From Euzebya pacifica (GTDB lineage Bacteria > Actinomycetota > Nitriliruptoria > Euzebyales > Euzebyaceae): a stretch of 64,000 nt of DNA. Shown here one piece after another: positions 27,187 to 35,535 of this stretch; the first letter of the stretch is position 1; each line of letters starts with the position of its first letter. The notes beneath the pieces were generated by a model. It made no database searches, had not been told where the DNA came from, and worked only from the letters and a program-made list of their open reading frames with translations. Both the position numbers and the translations under genes were made by a program. The stretch is from NCBI RefSeq assembly GCF_003344865.1, contig NZ_CP031165.1, positions 1,555,910-1,619,909 on the forward strand. Reading direction: 5' to 3'.

Positions 27187-28461
27187 ATGAGCCAGTCCGA
27201 CGCCACGAGCCAGTTCGACGCCGGTGCGGCGGCCCCGACGGCCGCTGCCGATCCTCCCGGACGCTGGCGGGCCCTGACGGTGCTGTCGGCGGCGATGATC
27301 CTGTCCATGGCGACGTGGTTCTCCGCGGCCGCCGTGCTGCCGCAGCTTCGCGAGGACCTCGGCATCAGCGCCGCGCAGGGGTCGCTGCTGACCATCGCGG
27401 TGCAGCTGGGGTTCGTCGTCGGCGCCGTGGCCACGGCCGCGACCAACCTCGCGGACCTGGTCCGGGCACGTCGGCTGGTCCTGCTCGGCACCATCGGGGC
27501 GGCGGCCGCCAACCTGGGCCTGCTCGCGGCGGGCTCGTTCGGCCCGGCGCTGGTGCTTCGGTTCCTGGTCGGGGCGTCGTTGTCGGGGGTCTACGGACCC
27601 AGCCTGAAGTCCATGTCGACGTGGTTCCGACAGCAGCGGGGCACGGCGCTCGGAGTGATGGTGGGGGCGCTGACCCTCGGCTCGGCGCTGCCGCACCTGG
27701 TCAACTCCTTCGGGGGGATCGACTGGCGACTGCTGATCGTGGTGACCAGCACCCTGACGGTGGCCGGTGGCCTGCTGGCCGAGCTCGGCACCGACGACGG
27801 GCCGTTCCCCTTCCCTTCCACCCCGTTCGACCCATCCAAGCTGGGGCTGGTCTTCACCGACCGCAAGGTGCGCCTCGCATCGATCGGCTACTTCGGCCAC
27901 ATGTACGAGCTGTACGCGATGTGGGCGTGGTTCGCGGTCTTCTTCACCGACGTGCTGGACGGCGACACCCGTGGCGCAGCCCTGGTCACCTTCGTGGTCA
28001 TCGGCATGGGGGCGATCGGCAGCTGGGTCGGCGGTGTGCTGGGCGACCGGTTCTCGAGGACCACCTCGACGTCCATCGCCATGGGCATCAGCGGCACGAT
28101 GGCGCTGGTCGTCGGGGCGCTGGTGGAGGCGCCGTGGCCGATCGTGCTCGTGGCAGGCCTCGTGTGGGGTTTCTGGGTGGTCGCGGACTCCGCGCAGTTC
28201 TCCGCCCTCGTGACCGAACACGCCGACCAGCGCTACGTGGGGACCGCCGTCACGATGCAGCTGGCAGTCGGCTTCACCCTGACCGTCGTCACCATCTGGC
28301 TGGTCCCGCTCGTCCGTGACGCGACGTCGTGGTGGCTGGCCTTCGCGATCCTCGTTCCCGGCCCCGTCGTCGGGGTCGTCGCCATGCAACGGCTGGCGCG
28401 GCTGGTCGCCTCGGAGTCGACCGCGTCGCCGGGCGGCGGGGCCCGGACGGCTCGCGCCTGA
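27187..28461 (+). CDS. MFS transporter
   Basis: The 424-residue protein has twelve hydrophobic segments arranged as two six-helix halves, with the inter-helix segments NLADLVRARRLVL and VLGDRFSRTTSTSIAMG in the positions of the conserved MFS loops. The N-terminal region (first 25 residues) is hydrophilic and Ala/Ser-rich. The family exports or imports small solutes; CynX/NimT-type anion transporters look similar, but the substrate is not evident. It is co-directional with tesB upstream and the CPBP gene downstream, though no functional link is clear. Confidence 0.88.
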   Translation: MSQSDATSQFDAGAAAPTAAADPPGRWRALTVLSAAMILSMATWFSAAAVLPQLREDLGISAAQGSLLTIAVQLGFVVGAVATAATNLADLVRARRLVLLGTIGAAAANLGLLAAGSFGPALVLRFLVGASLSGVYGPSLKSMSTWFRQQRGTALGVMVGALTLGSALPHLVNSFGGIDWRLLIVVTSTLTVAGGLLAELGTDDGPFPFPSTPFDPSKLGLVFTDRKVRLASIGYFGHMYELYAMWAWFAVFFTDVLDGDTRGAALVTFVVIGMGAIGSWVGGVLGDRFSRTTSTSIAMGISGTMALVVGALVEAPWPIVLVAGLVWGFWVVADSAQFSALVTEHADQRYVGTAVTMQLAVGFTLTVVTIWLVPLVRDATSWWLAFAILVPGPVVGVVAMQRLARLVASESTASPGGGARTARA

Positions 28462-28509
28462 CCGCCACTCCCCGTGTCATCCGTGGCGCTCGGGGTACAC
28501 AGGAGCATC

Positions 28510-29241
28510 GTGTCCATCGAACGCAGTCAGCAGCTCGACCCCCGGGCCGACCCCGAGCTCGACCGGCAGGTCGTCCGGAAGCTCGACCGGCAGGGCGTCC
28601 GCCTCGCGGTCGCTTTCGTTGGCCTGTCCGTCATCTGGGGGCTTGCGTTCAACCTGACCGGCCTGCCGTTCTTCCCGGTCGTCGTCGCCGGCGGAGTGGT
28701 AACCGGTCTGACAGGTTTCTGGGTGCGGCGGGCCAACGACGAACCCGAGCCGTCGTTTGCCCTGACGTGGCCGGTCGCCGGTCTTGCCGTCGTCGTGGCC
28801 CTGGTGCACTTCGCCGTCGGCCACCTGCTGTTCGGCCTCGCCTCCCGGGTCCTGCCGGCGTTCACCGAGACGGCGCTGGAGGTCTACCAGCGCACCGGCA
28901 CCCTGCCGGTCTGGGGTCAGCTGCTGCTCGGCGGCGTGCTGACCGCGGGGCTGGAGGAGGTGTTCTGGCGTGGGGCCTTCACCACCATGGTGGCCGACCG
29001 GGTGCGTCCCCACCTGCCCGATGGCCTCGGCCGCAAGCGTCAGGGCTTCGCGCTGGTGGTGGTCTCCACCGCCGGCTACGCGCTGTTCCACGTCGCGACC
29101 CTCAAGCTGGCCCTGATCGCCGCCGCCGCACTGGGTGGCCTGGTGTGGGGCAGCCTGCTGCTGGTCACGAGGTCGGTCGGCGCGACGATCATCGCCCACG
29201 TCCTGTGGACCTGCTTGATGATCCTCTTCCCCCCGACCTGA
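28510..29241 (+). CDS. CPBP-family intramembrane glutamic protease
   Basis: The 243-residue membrane protein carries the CPBP (CAAX protease/bacteriocin-immunity) motifs: EEVFWRG for the EExxxR site, LFHVATL for the second motif and IIAHVLW for the third. Six to seven hydrophobic helices are seen. The start at GTG 28510 is preferred over 28474 because AGGAG lies four bases upstream of it and the N terminus then begins with a short charged segment. In bacteria such proteins cleave membrane substrates or help in envelope maturation; the target is unknown. Confidence 0.88.
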   Translation: MSIERSQQLDPRADPELDRQVVRKLDRQGVRLAVAFVGLSVIWGLAFNLTGLPFFPVVVAGGVVTGLTGFWVRRANDEPEPSFALTWPVAGLAVVVALVHFAVGHLLFGLASRVLPAFTETALEVYQRTGTLPVWGQLLLGGVLTAGLEEVFWRGAFTTMVADRVRPHLPDGLGRKRQGFALVVVSTAGYALFHVATLKLALIAAAALGGLVWGSLLLVTRSVGATIIAHVLWTCLMILFPPT

Positions 29242-29265
29242 CCCGTTCCCGGGGCCGGTACGGGT

Positions 29266-29309
29266 GTGGTCAGCCGGTGGTCAGCCGGTGGTCAGTTGGT
29301 GGTCAGCCG
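29266..29309. repeat. Four tandem 11-bp units at the 3' end of the acetyltransferase gene
   Basis: GTGGTCAGCCG is repeated at 29266, 29277 and 29299, with one variant copy (GTGGTCAGTTG) at 29288. The last unit contains the stop codon of the converging acetyltransferase gene. It looks like slippage expansion. Confidence 0.85.
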
Positions 29310-29872
29310 AGGACGTCGAGGTACCACGGTGGCGGTTCGGCGGGTGGTCCCTCCGGTGGGAACCACGCGTCGGCGTCGGGCACCAGGTTGCGCTGGAACG
29401 CCCACCCGACGCCGGCCGGGAACAACACGTCGCGGTCGCGCCGTCGCGTGAAGCCCATGCGCTCGTACATCGCGTGGGCCGCCGGCATCCAGATCATCGA
29501 GTAGATCGACAGCCGCCGGCGACCACGCTCGGTCGCCGTGTCGATGCATCGCTGGACCAGGGTTCGTCCGACGCCGAGCCCCTGCGCGGCGGGGGCGACG
29601 CCGAGCATGCGGAAGCCGCAGTCGCCGTGGGTGTCGTCCTCGAGGTTGGGGTCACCGGCATCGGTGAACGTGACGCTGCCGAGGACGCGGTCACCGTCGA
29701 CGGCCACCCACACCTCCGACCCTGCCTCAGCCCGGGCCGCGGTGTCCTCGATCCGGATGCGGTAGGGCCCCTCGATGCGCCCGGCCGCGTCGTAGGCCGC
29801 CAGCACGATGCGGCCGGTCTCGACGTACTCCTCGGGGCGGACGGGGCGGACGACCAACGTGCTCGGCTGCAT
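29303..29872 (-). CDS. GNAT-family N-acetyltransferase
   Basis: The 189-residue protein shows the GNAT fold: LVVRPVRPEEYVETGRIVLAAY, the strand SEVWVAVDGDRVLGSVTFTD, motif A FRMLGVAPAAQGLGVGRTLVQRCID with the acetyl-CoA pyrophosphate loop, and SIYSMIWMPAAHAMYERMGF. The acceptor is unknown. The start at 29872 is set by a TACCTT box eight bases upstream, giving a leaderless message. It is divergent from the phosphatase gene, with a duplicated element between them. The C terminus is rich in proline. Confidence 0.88.
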   Translation of the reverse strand: MQPSTLVVRPVRPEEYVETGRIVLAAYDAAGRIEGPYRIRIEDTAARAEAGSEVWVAVDGDRVLGSVTFTDAGDPNLEDDTHGDCGFRMLGVAPAAQGLGVGRTLVQRCIDTATERGRRRLSIYSMIWMPAAHAMYERMGFTRRRDRDVLFPAGVGWAFQRNLVPDADAWFPPEGPPAEPPPWYLDVLG

Positions 29873-29880
29873 CGCCGGCC

Positions 29881-29886
29881 AAGGTA
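29881..29886 (-). promoter_or_regulatory. -10 box for the leaderless acetyltransferase gene
   Basis: TACCTT on the minus strand ends eight bases before the ATG at 29872. Confidence 0.5.
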
Positions 29887-29902
29887 CCCGGACGGTTGTC
29901 GC

Positions 29903-30013
29903 GCGATCACGACGGGCGGCCGGTTTCCCGACACGCGTCGGGGTTGAGGGCTCGGGCAGGGGTGACGGGTGTCGGGCGATCACGACGGGCGGCCCGTTGT
30001 CCGACAGGCGTCT
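29903..30013. repeat. Duplicated 38-bp element between divergent promoters
   Basis: Two direct copies (29903-29940 and 29976-30013) agree at 33 of 38 positions. Copy 1 ends in a perfect hairpin (CCCGAC-ACGC-GTCGGG, 29927-29942). Copy 2 can fold with TGTCGG just upstream pairing to CCGACA within it, around an inner ACGGGC-G-GCCCGT palindrome. Copy 2 abuts the -10 box of the phosphatase gene. A regulator-binding role is possible. Confidence 0.6.
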
Positions 30014-30018
30014 ATCGT
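30013..30018 (+). promoter_or_regulatory. -10 box for the leaderless phosphatase gene
   Basis: TATCGT ends seven bases before GTG 30026 and decides in favour of that start over longer frames. Confidence 0.55.
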
Positions 30019-30025
30019 CGGCGCC

Positions 30026-30775
30026 GTGCAGGACCTCATGGAGTTCGCAGTCGACATCGCCCGTGACGCGGGTCGGGTGATCCTCGGCCACTACCGCGAC
30101 AGCAGCCTCGCCGTGGACCACAAGGCCGACGACTCGCCGGTCACCGTCGCCGACCGGGCTGCCGAGACGTTGCTTCGCCAGCGGATCACGGCGGCCTTCC
30201 CCGACGACGCCATCGTGGGGGAGGAGCACGACGACGTCCCCGGCACCAGTGGCCGCACGTGGTACCTCGACCCCATCGACGGCACCAAGTCCTTCGTGCA
30301 CGGGGTCCCGCTGTTCACGACGTTGATCGCCTGTGACGACGCCGACGGGCCGCTGGTCGGCCTGATCGCCGCCCCGGCGCTGGAGGAGATCACCGTCGCC
30401 GGACGCGGGGCAGGGTGCTTCCACCAGGACGCCCCTGCACGGGTCAGCCAGACCACCGACCTCAGCCGGGCCTACGTCATGACGAGCGGGTTCGAGTGGT
30501 GGCCCGACCACCTGCGCGAGCGGGCGGCAACCTCACCGTTCACGATGCGGACCTGGGGCGACGGGTACGGCTACTCCCTCGTGGCGACCGGCAGGGTCGA
30601 GGCGATGATCGACCCCGAGGCGGCCGTCTGGGACCTGGCGCCGCTGCCGGTCATCATGACCGAGGCCGGTGGCCGGTTCAGCAGCCTCGACGGTGGCACC
30701 AGCGCCCACGCCCAGTCGGCGCTGGCCTCCAACGGGCACCTCCACGACGCCCTGCTGGACTACTTCGCCGACTGA
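30026..30775 (+). CDS. Inositol-monophosphatase-family phosphatase (histidinol-phosphatase-like)
   Basis: The 249-residue enzyme has the two metal motifs of the IMPase family: GEEHDDV followed by WYLDPIDGTKSFVHGVP, and later EAAVWDLAPLPVIMTEAGG. The sequence around VHGVPLFTTLIA and the short length are like HisN-type histidinol-phosphate phosphatases, but inositol phosphatase and nucleotide phosphatase roles are possible and no his genes are near. A TATCGT box seven bases upstream makes GTG 30026 the likely leaderless start. The 3' end overlaps the converging lipase by 16 bases. Confidence 0.9.
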   Translation: MQDLMEFAVDIARDAGRVILGHYRDSSLAVDHKADDSPVTVADRAAETLLRQRITAAFPDDAIVGEEHDDVPGTSGRTWYLDPIDGTKSFVHGVPLFTTLIACDDADGPLVGLIAAPALEEITVAGRGAGCFHQDAPARVSQTTDLSRAYVMTSGFEWWPDHLRERAATSPFTMRTWGDGYGYSLVATGRVEAMIDPEAAVWDLAPLPVIMTEAGGRFSSLDGGTSAHAQSALASNGHLHDALLDYFAD

Positions 30776-31623
30776 TCCTGCGCGGACCGCCTCGACGACC
30801 GCTGTCCGGCATCCCTCCGCTCGAGGTTGGCCGCGATGTGGGCGACGTAGTCGAGGACGAGGTGGTCCTGCAGGTTGTCGACGCGGCCGCGCTTCAGCCC
30901 CTCGACGAACCCACGCCAGCGGTCCTGCGCGATGGCCTTGCGTGACAGCTTCCGCAGGACCCCGTCGGCGTCGAGGTACTGCAGATTCCCGACGTGCTGG
31001 TAGCCCATCCACATCGGCGGCACGCGTGCCACGACGTCGTTGTTGTTGACCCAGCGGAGGATGTCGAGGTCGGCATGGCTGACGTAGCGCTTGGTGCCCA
31101 CGCGTGGTGCCCCGAACGTGATGACCTGGACGGGATGGATCGGGATGTCCTCGAGCTCGCAGCGGCCGGCGCAGATCATCGCCATCGCACCACCGAGGGA
31201 GTGACCGGTGAACCAGACGTCGCGACCGTCCGCCACGAGGTGGTCCTTGACCAGCGGCCACAGGTCGTCGACCTCGCGCTTGAAGCCGCGGTGCACCCGG
31301 CCGACGGTCTCCGCCAGGTCGGTCAGGGCGTTGGCGTCGGCCTTGACGTCGTTCCACTCGTGCGGTTCGGTCCCCCGGCAGGCGACCACCCGGTCGTGCT
31401 CGCTGAGGAACACCGTGGCCTGGGCCCCGTCGCGGTCGATGAACTCGATGTCGGCGAACCCCATGACCTCGGCGGGTTCGTCGGCGTCGTGGCCGTCGAG
31501 GTAGGCGATCATCGACAGCTCGGCCATGGCGAGGGCCTTGGTCAGGTCGTCCAGCTCGGACAGTCGGCGACCGTCCAGGCGGGTGTGCAGCTCGTCGGCG
31601 GTGGGGGCGGGGCGACTGGCCAT
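30760..31623 (-). CDS. Class 3 (fungal-type) lipase-family hydrolase
   Basis: The 287-residue protein belongs to the lipase class 3 family. The nucleophile elbow is GHSLGGAM in VWFTGHSLGGAMAMICAG, preceded by the oxyanion segment VVACRGTEPHEWNDV and followed by ITFGAPRVGTKRY and the Asp/His region VNNNDVVARVPPMWMGYQHVG. There is no signal peptide, so it is probably cytoplasmic. The start at 31623 lies eight bases after a TACCCT box, indicating a leaderless message. It stands alone, divergent from a monooxygenase gene. Confidence 0.9.
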   Translation of the reverse strand: MASRPAPTADELHTRLDGRRLSELDDLTKALAMAELSMIAYLDGHDADEPAEVMGFADIEFIDRDGAQATVFLSEHDRVVACRGTEPHEWNDVKADANALTDLAETVGRVHRGFKREVDDLWPLVKDHLVADGRDVWFTGHSLGGAMAMICAGRCELEDIPIHPVQVITFGAPRVGTKRYVSHADLDILRWVNNNDVVARVPPMWMGYQHVGNLQYLDADGVLRKLSRKAIAQDRWRGFVEGLKRGRVDNLQDHLVLDYVAHIAANLERRDAGQRSSRRSAQDQSAK

Positions 31624-31631
31624 GCCCCCGA

Positions 31632-31637
31632 AGGGTA
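31632..31637 (-). promoter_or_regulatory. -10 box for the leaderless lipase gene
   Basis: TACCCT on the minus strand ends eight bases before the ATG at 31623. Confidence 0.5.
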
Positions 31638-31713
31638 GGAAACGACGACACGGGGCCACAAACCCCAGCCCGACGACCGGTCCGCCCGATCGGATGTGCC
31701 ATCATTCCATGGC

Positions 31714-33255
31714 ATGAACGTTGCTGTGCGTCCCGCGTCGTCGCCAACCCGGAGCGATCCTGCTGCCGTCGACCACCAGGTCGTGGTCGTCGGGGCCGGG
31801 TTCGGCGGCATGGGCATCGCCATCCAGCTGCGCCGTGACGGCATCGAGGACTTCGTGATCCTCGACCGCGAGGACGGCGTCGGCGGGACCTGGCACGTCA
31901 ACCGCTACCCGGGCCTGGCCGTCGACATCGCCTCGGTCACCTACTCCTACAGCTTCGCGCCCAACCCCTCGTGGTCCCGGGTGTTCGCGCCGGGGGAGGA
32001 GCTGAGGGCCTACGCCAACCGCATCGCCGACGACCACGACCTGCGCCGGCACCTGCGGCTGTCCATCAACGTCACCGGGGTCCGATGGGAGGAGGAGGGG
32101 CAGCGCTGGCACGTCGACATCGACGGCCAGCCCGGCCTGACCTGCCGGTACCTGGTGATGGCCACCGGGTTCCTGTCCCACCTCAAGGTCCCCGACATCC
32201 CCGGCCTGCACGACTTCGCGGGCGACGTCATGCACACCGCCCGGTGGGACGACGACGTCGAGATCGACGGTCGACGGGTGGCCATCATCGGCACCGGGGC
32301 CACGTCGGTGCAGCTCGTCCCGGAGCTGACGGCCCGGGCCGCCCACCTCGACGTCTACCAGCGGACCCCGATCTGGTGCGTACCCAAGGTGGACGGCCCC
32401 ATCCCACGGCCGTTGCGGACGGTGTTCCGTCACCTCCCCCTCGTCCAGCGCCTTGCCCGGCACGCCAACAGCGGGCTGCTGGAGCTGCTCAGCCTGTCGG
32501 TGCTGTTCCACCGCGACGCGCCGGCCCTGACCGCGTTCGCCGAGCGGCTCGGACGGGCGCACATTCGTCGGCAGGTCCGGGACCCCGAGCTGCGCCGGAA
32601 GCTGACGCCGACCTACGAGTTCGGCTGCAAGCGGCCGACGTTCTCCAACGACTACTACCCCTGCTTCGCCGAGGACCACGTCGACCTGGTGACCGACGGA
32701 ATCCAACGGATCGACGCCGACGGCATCACGACCACCGACGGGGTCCACCACCCAGCCGACGTGCTGGTGCTGGCGACGGGATTCCGGCTGATGGAGGAGG
32801 GGAACTACCCGCCGTTCCCGGTCCTCGGGCGTGACGGTCGGGACCTGGGGACGCAGTGGCGCACGACGCGGTTCACGTCCTACGAGGGCATCACCGTCCA
32901 CGGCTACCCCAACCTCTTTTACCTCCCCGCGCCCTACACCTACTCGGGCCTGTCGTACTTCTTCACCGTCGAGGCGCAGATGGCCCACGTCTCGCGGGTC
33001 ATGGGCCACCTCCGACGGACGGGCACGCAGGTGTTCGAGGCCACCGCCGAGGCCGAAGGTCGCTACGTCGAGGGCATGCGTCGCAGCGCCGCCCGCAGCC
33101 TGTTCACCAGCGGCGACTGCGGCCGGGCCAACAGCTACTACTTCAACGAGCAGGGTGAGGCCGCGATCGCCAGGCTGTCGCCGACCCCGATGGCGGGTGT
33201 GCGGGCACGGACCTTCGACCTCGACGACTATCGCTGGACGGCACCCCCAGCCTGA
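31714..33255 (+). CDS. Flavin-containing monooxygenase, Baeyer-Villiger type
   Basis: The 513-residue enzyme has an FAD Rossmann motif (VVVGAGFGGMG), the GGTWHVNRYPGLAVD segment typical of Baeyer-Villiger monooxygenases, the family fingerprint FAGDVMHTARWD, and an NADPH-binding motif (VAIIGTGATSVQLVPEL). Such enzymes insert oxygen into ketones or act on related substrates; the real substrate is unknown. ATG 31714 is used because the upstream frame to 31696 overlaps a TGCCAT-N6-ATGGCA inverted repeat (31697-31714) that may be an operator. The gene is alone. Its stop is inside a palindrome shared with the converging gene. Confidence 0.92.
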   Translation: MNVAVRPASSPTRSDPAAVDHQVVVVGAGFGGMGIAIQLRRDGIEDFVILDREDGVGGTWHVNRYPGLAVDIASVTYSYSFAPNPSWSRVFAPGEELRAYANRIADDHDLRRHLRLSINVTGVRWEEEGQRWHVDIDGQPGLTCRYLVMATGFLSHLKVPDIPGLHDFAGDVMHTARWDDDVEIDGRRVAIIGTGATSVQLVPELTARAAHLDVYQRTPIWCVPKVDGPIPRPLRTVFRHLPLVQRLARHANSGLLELLSLSVLFHRDAPALTAFAERLGRAHIRRQVRDPELRRKLTPTYEFGCKRPTFSNDYYPCFAEDHVDLVTDGIQRIDADGITTTDGVHHPADVLVLATGFRLMEEGNYPPFPVLGRDGRDLGTQWRTTRFTSYEGITVHGYPNLFYLPAPYTYSGLSYFFTVEAQMAHVSRVMGHLRRTGTQVFEATAEAEGRYVEGMRRSAARSLFTSGDCGRANSYYFNEQGEAAIARLSPTPMAGVRARTFDLDDYRWTAPPA

Positions 33256-33266
33256 CGGACCGTCAG
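33252..33266. terminator. 15-bp palindrome over two converging stop codons
   Basis: CTGACGG-A-CCGTCAG covers the monooxygenase stop in its left arm and the stop of the converging gene in its right arm. It is short, so its strength as a terminator is uncertain. Confidence 0.4.
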
Positions 33267-33898
33267 ATACCCGGGACGATCGAGGCCGTCGCCAGGTTGT
33301 CCAGCCGACGGAACCCGATCAGCCTGCCCACGGCCAGCCCCGCGGTCTCGCGGACCATCTGCTGCAGCGCGGACGCGGTCCCGTACGGCGACTCCTCCGC
33401 CGGAGAGGGATGGGGGTCCAGCCCCACCGACCGGGCGATCTCGGCGCTGCGCTGCAGGTGCCAGCCGTCGGAGACCAGGATCACGTCGGTGATCCCCTCG
33501 GCGCGCATGAACCGGGCCGATGCCGCGAGCGATTCGTACGACGTGCGCCCGTCGACCTCCAGCCGCAGGGCCGTGTCCGGGACCCCCCGAGCCTGCAGGT
33601 AGGCGTCAGCGGCGTTGGCCTCCGACAGGGTGTCGCCCGGCTGGCGGCCGCCGGTCACCACCACGACGGGCGCCAAGCCCTCGGCGTACAGATCCGCCGC
33701 ATGGTCCAGGCGGGCGGCGAAGACGGGGGACGGGCGGCCCTGGTACTGCGCAGCGCCCAGGACCAGGATCGCGTCGGACGGCTCGGACTGGTCGCGGACA
33801 GCCGTGACCGCGATCTGGACGAACGTGAGCGCGGCGTAGAGCAGCACGGTCACGAGCACCCAGACCAGCACGCGTACGGGCAGCGACAGGCGGGTCAT
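33263..33898 (-). CDS. YdcF/DUF218-family membrane-anchored protein
   Basis: The 211-residue protein begins with one membrane helix (about residues 8-30), followed by a DUF218 domain: ILVLGAAQYQGRPSPVFAARLDHAADLYAEG, VVVTGGRQPGD, TSYESLAASARFM and VILVSDGWHLQRS. The family includes ElyC/SanA-type envelope proteins of uncertain biochemical role. A GAGGA seven bases before the ATG supports the start. The domain probably faces outside the membrane, given the N-terminal anchor. It is divergent from the alpha/beta-hydrolase gene. Confidence 0.88.
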   Translation of the reverse strand: MTRLSLPVRVLVWVLVTVLLYAALTFVQIAVTAVRDQSEPSDAILVLGAAQYQGRPSPVFAARLDHAADLYAEGLAPVVVVTGGRQPGDTLSEANAADAYLQARGVPDTALRLEVDGRTSYESLAASARFMRAEGITDVILVSDGWHLQRSAEIARSVGLDPHPSPAEESPYGTASALQQMVRETAGLAVGRLIGFRRLDNLATASIVPGI

Positions 33899-34009
33899 CG
33901 GTTCGTCCTCCGACGCTACCCTCCGGACCTCGTGGCAACAGGTCCTTTCGGCCCGGCCACTCCACCTGTCCAGCCACCCAACGACAGCCACCCTGCAGAC
34001 GAGGTCCCC

Positions 34010-34711
34010 GTGCCCGAACCCCGCACCATCACCGTCCCCCTGACGCCGCCCCAGTCGGTGGAGTCCACGACCGCCCAGGTGTGGGACGGCAGCGATCCCG
34101 ACGCCGCGGCGATCGTGCTGGCCCACGGCGCCGGGACCGACATGACCCACCGGCTGATGCAGCGGCACGCCGCGGACCTCGTCGGCCGCGGTCATGCCGT
34201 GGCCCTGTTCAACTTCGCCTACACCGAGCGGGGTGGCCGACGTCCCGATCCCGCGCCACGGCTGGAGCAGGCGTGGCGCGACGTGATCGCCGCACTGCGG
34301 CCGGCGCTCGGCGCCGACCGCCCGTTGGTCATCGGCGGCCGTTCGATGGGCGGCCGGATCGCGAGCATGGTGGCGGTGGACGCGGAGTCCCTCGGCGTGG
34401 ACGGGGTGGCGTGCCTGGCCTATCCGCTGCACCCGCCGGGCAAGCCCGAGAAGCTGCGGGTGGCCCACTGGCCGTCGCTCACCCGACCGATCCTTCTGCT
34501 CAGCGGTGACCGCGACAGCTTGGCCCCGCTGGACAGCCTCAGGGCACAGCTGGAGGCGGCGATGCCCGACGGCCTGGCGACCCTGCACGTGGTCGCGGGC
34601 GCGGATCACTCCTACCGGGTCCGCAAGTCCGACGGCAGGACCGAGGACGAGGTCTGCATCGAGGTCGCCGACGTCATCAGCGACTGGAGCCAGCAGCTCC
34701 GCACCGGCTGA
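34010..34711 (+). CDS. Alpha/beta-hydrolase (KAT/COG3571-like)
   Basis: The 233-residue protein has an alpha/beta-hydrolase pattern: IVLAHGAGTDMTHRLM for the oxyanion region, the nucleophile elbow GGRSMGGRIASM, the acid in LLSGDRDSLAP and the His in VAGADHSYRV. It resembles the predicted hydrolases of COG3571. The GTG at 34010 is chosen because CGAGG lies just upstream; the open frame further upstream lacks start signals. No substrate can be named. It is divergent from the YdcF gene and otherwise isolated. Confidence 0.85.
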   Translation: MPEPRTITVPLTPPQSVESTTAQVWDGSDPDAAAIVLAHGAGTDMTHRLMQRHAADLVGRGHAVALFNFAYTERGGRRPDPAPRLEQAWRDVIAALRPALGADRPLVIGGRSMGGRIASMVAVDAESLGVDGVACLAYPLHPPGKPEKLRVAHWPSLTRPILLLSGDRDSLAPLDSLRAQLEAAMPDGLATLHVVAGADHSYRVRKSDGRTEDEVCIEVADVISDWSQQLRTG

Positions 34712-34727
34712 CCGTCGCGTCGGTCCG

Positions 34728-34786
34728 GGCACCCCGGCTCCCGGCACCCCGGCTCCCGGCACCACGCACCCCGGCTCCGGGCACCC
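34728..34786. repeat. Short GC-rich tandem repeat downstream of the hydrolase gene
   Basis: A 15-bp unit, GGCACCCCGGCTCCC, occurs twice perfectly (34728, 34743) and once in broken form to 34786. It lies between two converging genes. It is too short and degenerate to be a CRISPR array. Confidence 0.8.
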
Positions 34787-34794
34787 GAGGCGGG

Positions 34795-35520
34795 TCAGCC
34801 CAGCGGCCAGTCAGGCATGCTGTCGCCGACGGCCAGGTCGTCGGGCGGCCCCTGGGACCCCCAGAAATGGTGCAGGGGGTCGGCCCTGACGGCGTCCAGG
34901 CAGGCCGACAACGACTGGCGACGTCGGCGCCCACGGACAACCACCGGCCACCATTCGCCCTGCACCGCACGACGGTAGAGGTGCCATCGTCCGTCGTCGG
35001 TCCGGCGCAGCTGCATCAACGGGTGGGACTCCAGCACACCGGTGGGGTCGCCGGTGGGACGCATCCACCAGACGGTCAGGCGGTTGCGCCAGACGTCGAC
35101 CCGCAGCGCGTCGAGGGGGAAGTGGCGCCGACGCCACGTCTCGATCACGTCGCCGGCGCGCTCCATCAGGCCCTGGTCGACGGGGATCGCCGGGCCGAGC
35201 GCGTCGATCCCCGGCCGTCCGGCCTCGGCCCATGCATCGGCCAGCAGGCGCAGCCGCCGCGGTGCGACGTCGTGATCCTGCGCCAGGCGCTCGAAACGCG
35301 ACACGTCACGCCGCCGGAGGCGGTCGGCTCGACGGGCCAGCCGGGCGGTCGCGGGAGTCGTCAGGTCGTCCAGCGGATCCCTCGGCCGGGTCGTCGAGGC
35401 GGGCGTGGTGATGTCGAGGGTGACGTGAAGGTCATCCTCGGCCCTCGTCCGCTCGTGGCTCGACATCCTCCGTTCAGCATGGCGGAATGCAACCGCCGCG
35501 TCCATGACCAACAGTGACAT
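34795..35520 (-). CDS. Hypothetical protein (241 aa)
   Basis: No family is recognised. The N-terminal third is hydrophilic, with an arginine-rich helix (ARLARRADRLRRRDVSRFERLA) and a second helical part. The C-terminal half has strands with many aromatics (VDVWRNRLTVWWMRP, GRWHLYRRAVQGEWWPVVVRG). There is no signal peptide or membrane helix. The start at 35520 gives a 15-base gap from the Nudix gene, which suggests the last gene of that operon; ATG 35466 is an alternative. Codon use is like its neighbours. Confidence 0.6.
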   Translation of the reverse strand: MSLLVMDAAVAFRHAERRMSSHERTRAEDDLHVTLDITTPASTTRPRDPLDDLTTPATARLARRADRLRRRDVSRFERLAQDHDVAPRRLRLLADAWAEAGRPGIDALGPAIPVDQGLMERAGDVIETWRRRHFPLDALRVDVWRNRLTVWWMRPTGDPTGVLESHPLMQLRRTDDGRWHLYRRAVQGEWWPVVVRGRRRRQSLSACLDAVRADPLHHFWGSQGPPDDLAVGDSMPDWPLG

Positions 35521-35535
35521 GGGCGACGTGGCGAT

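Noticed and set aside
34728-34786. Possible CRISPR-like repeat
   Set aside because: Units are 15 bp with no spacers and only two perfect copies; no cas gene is near.
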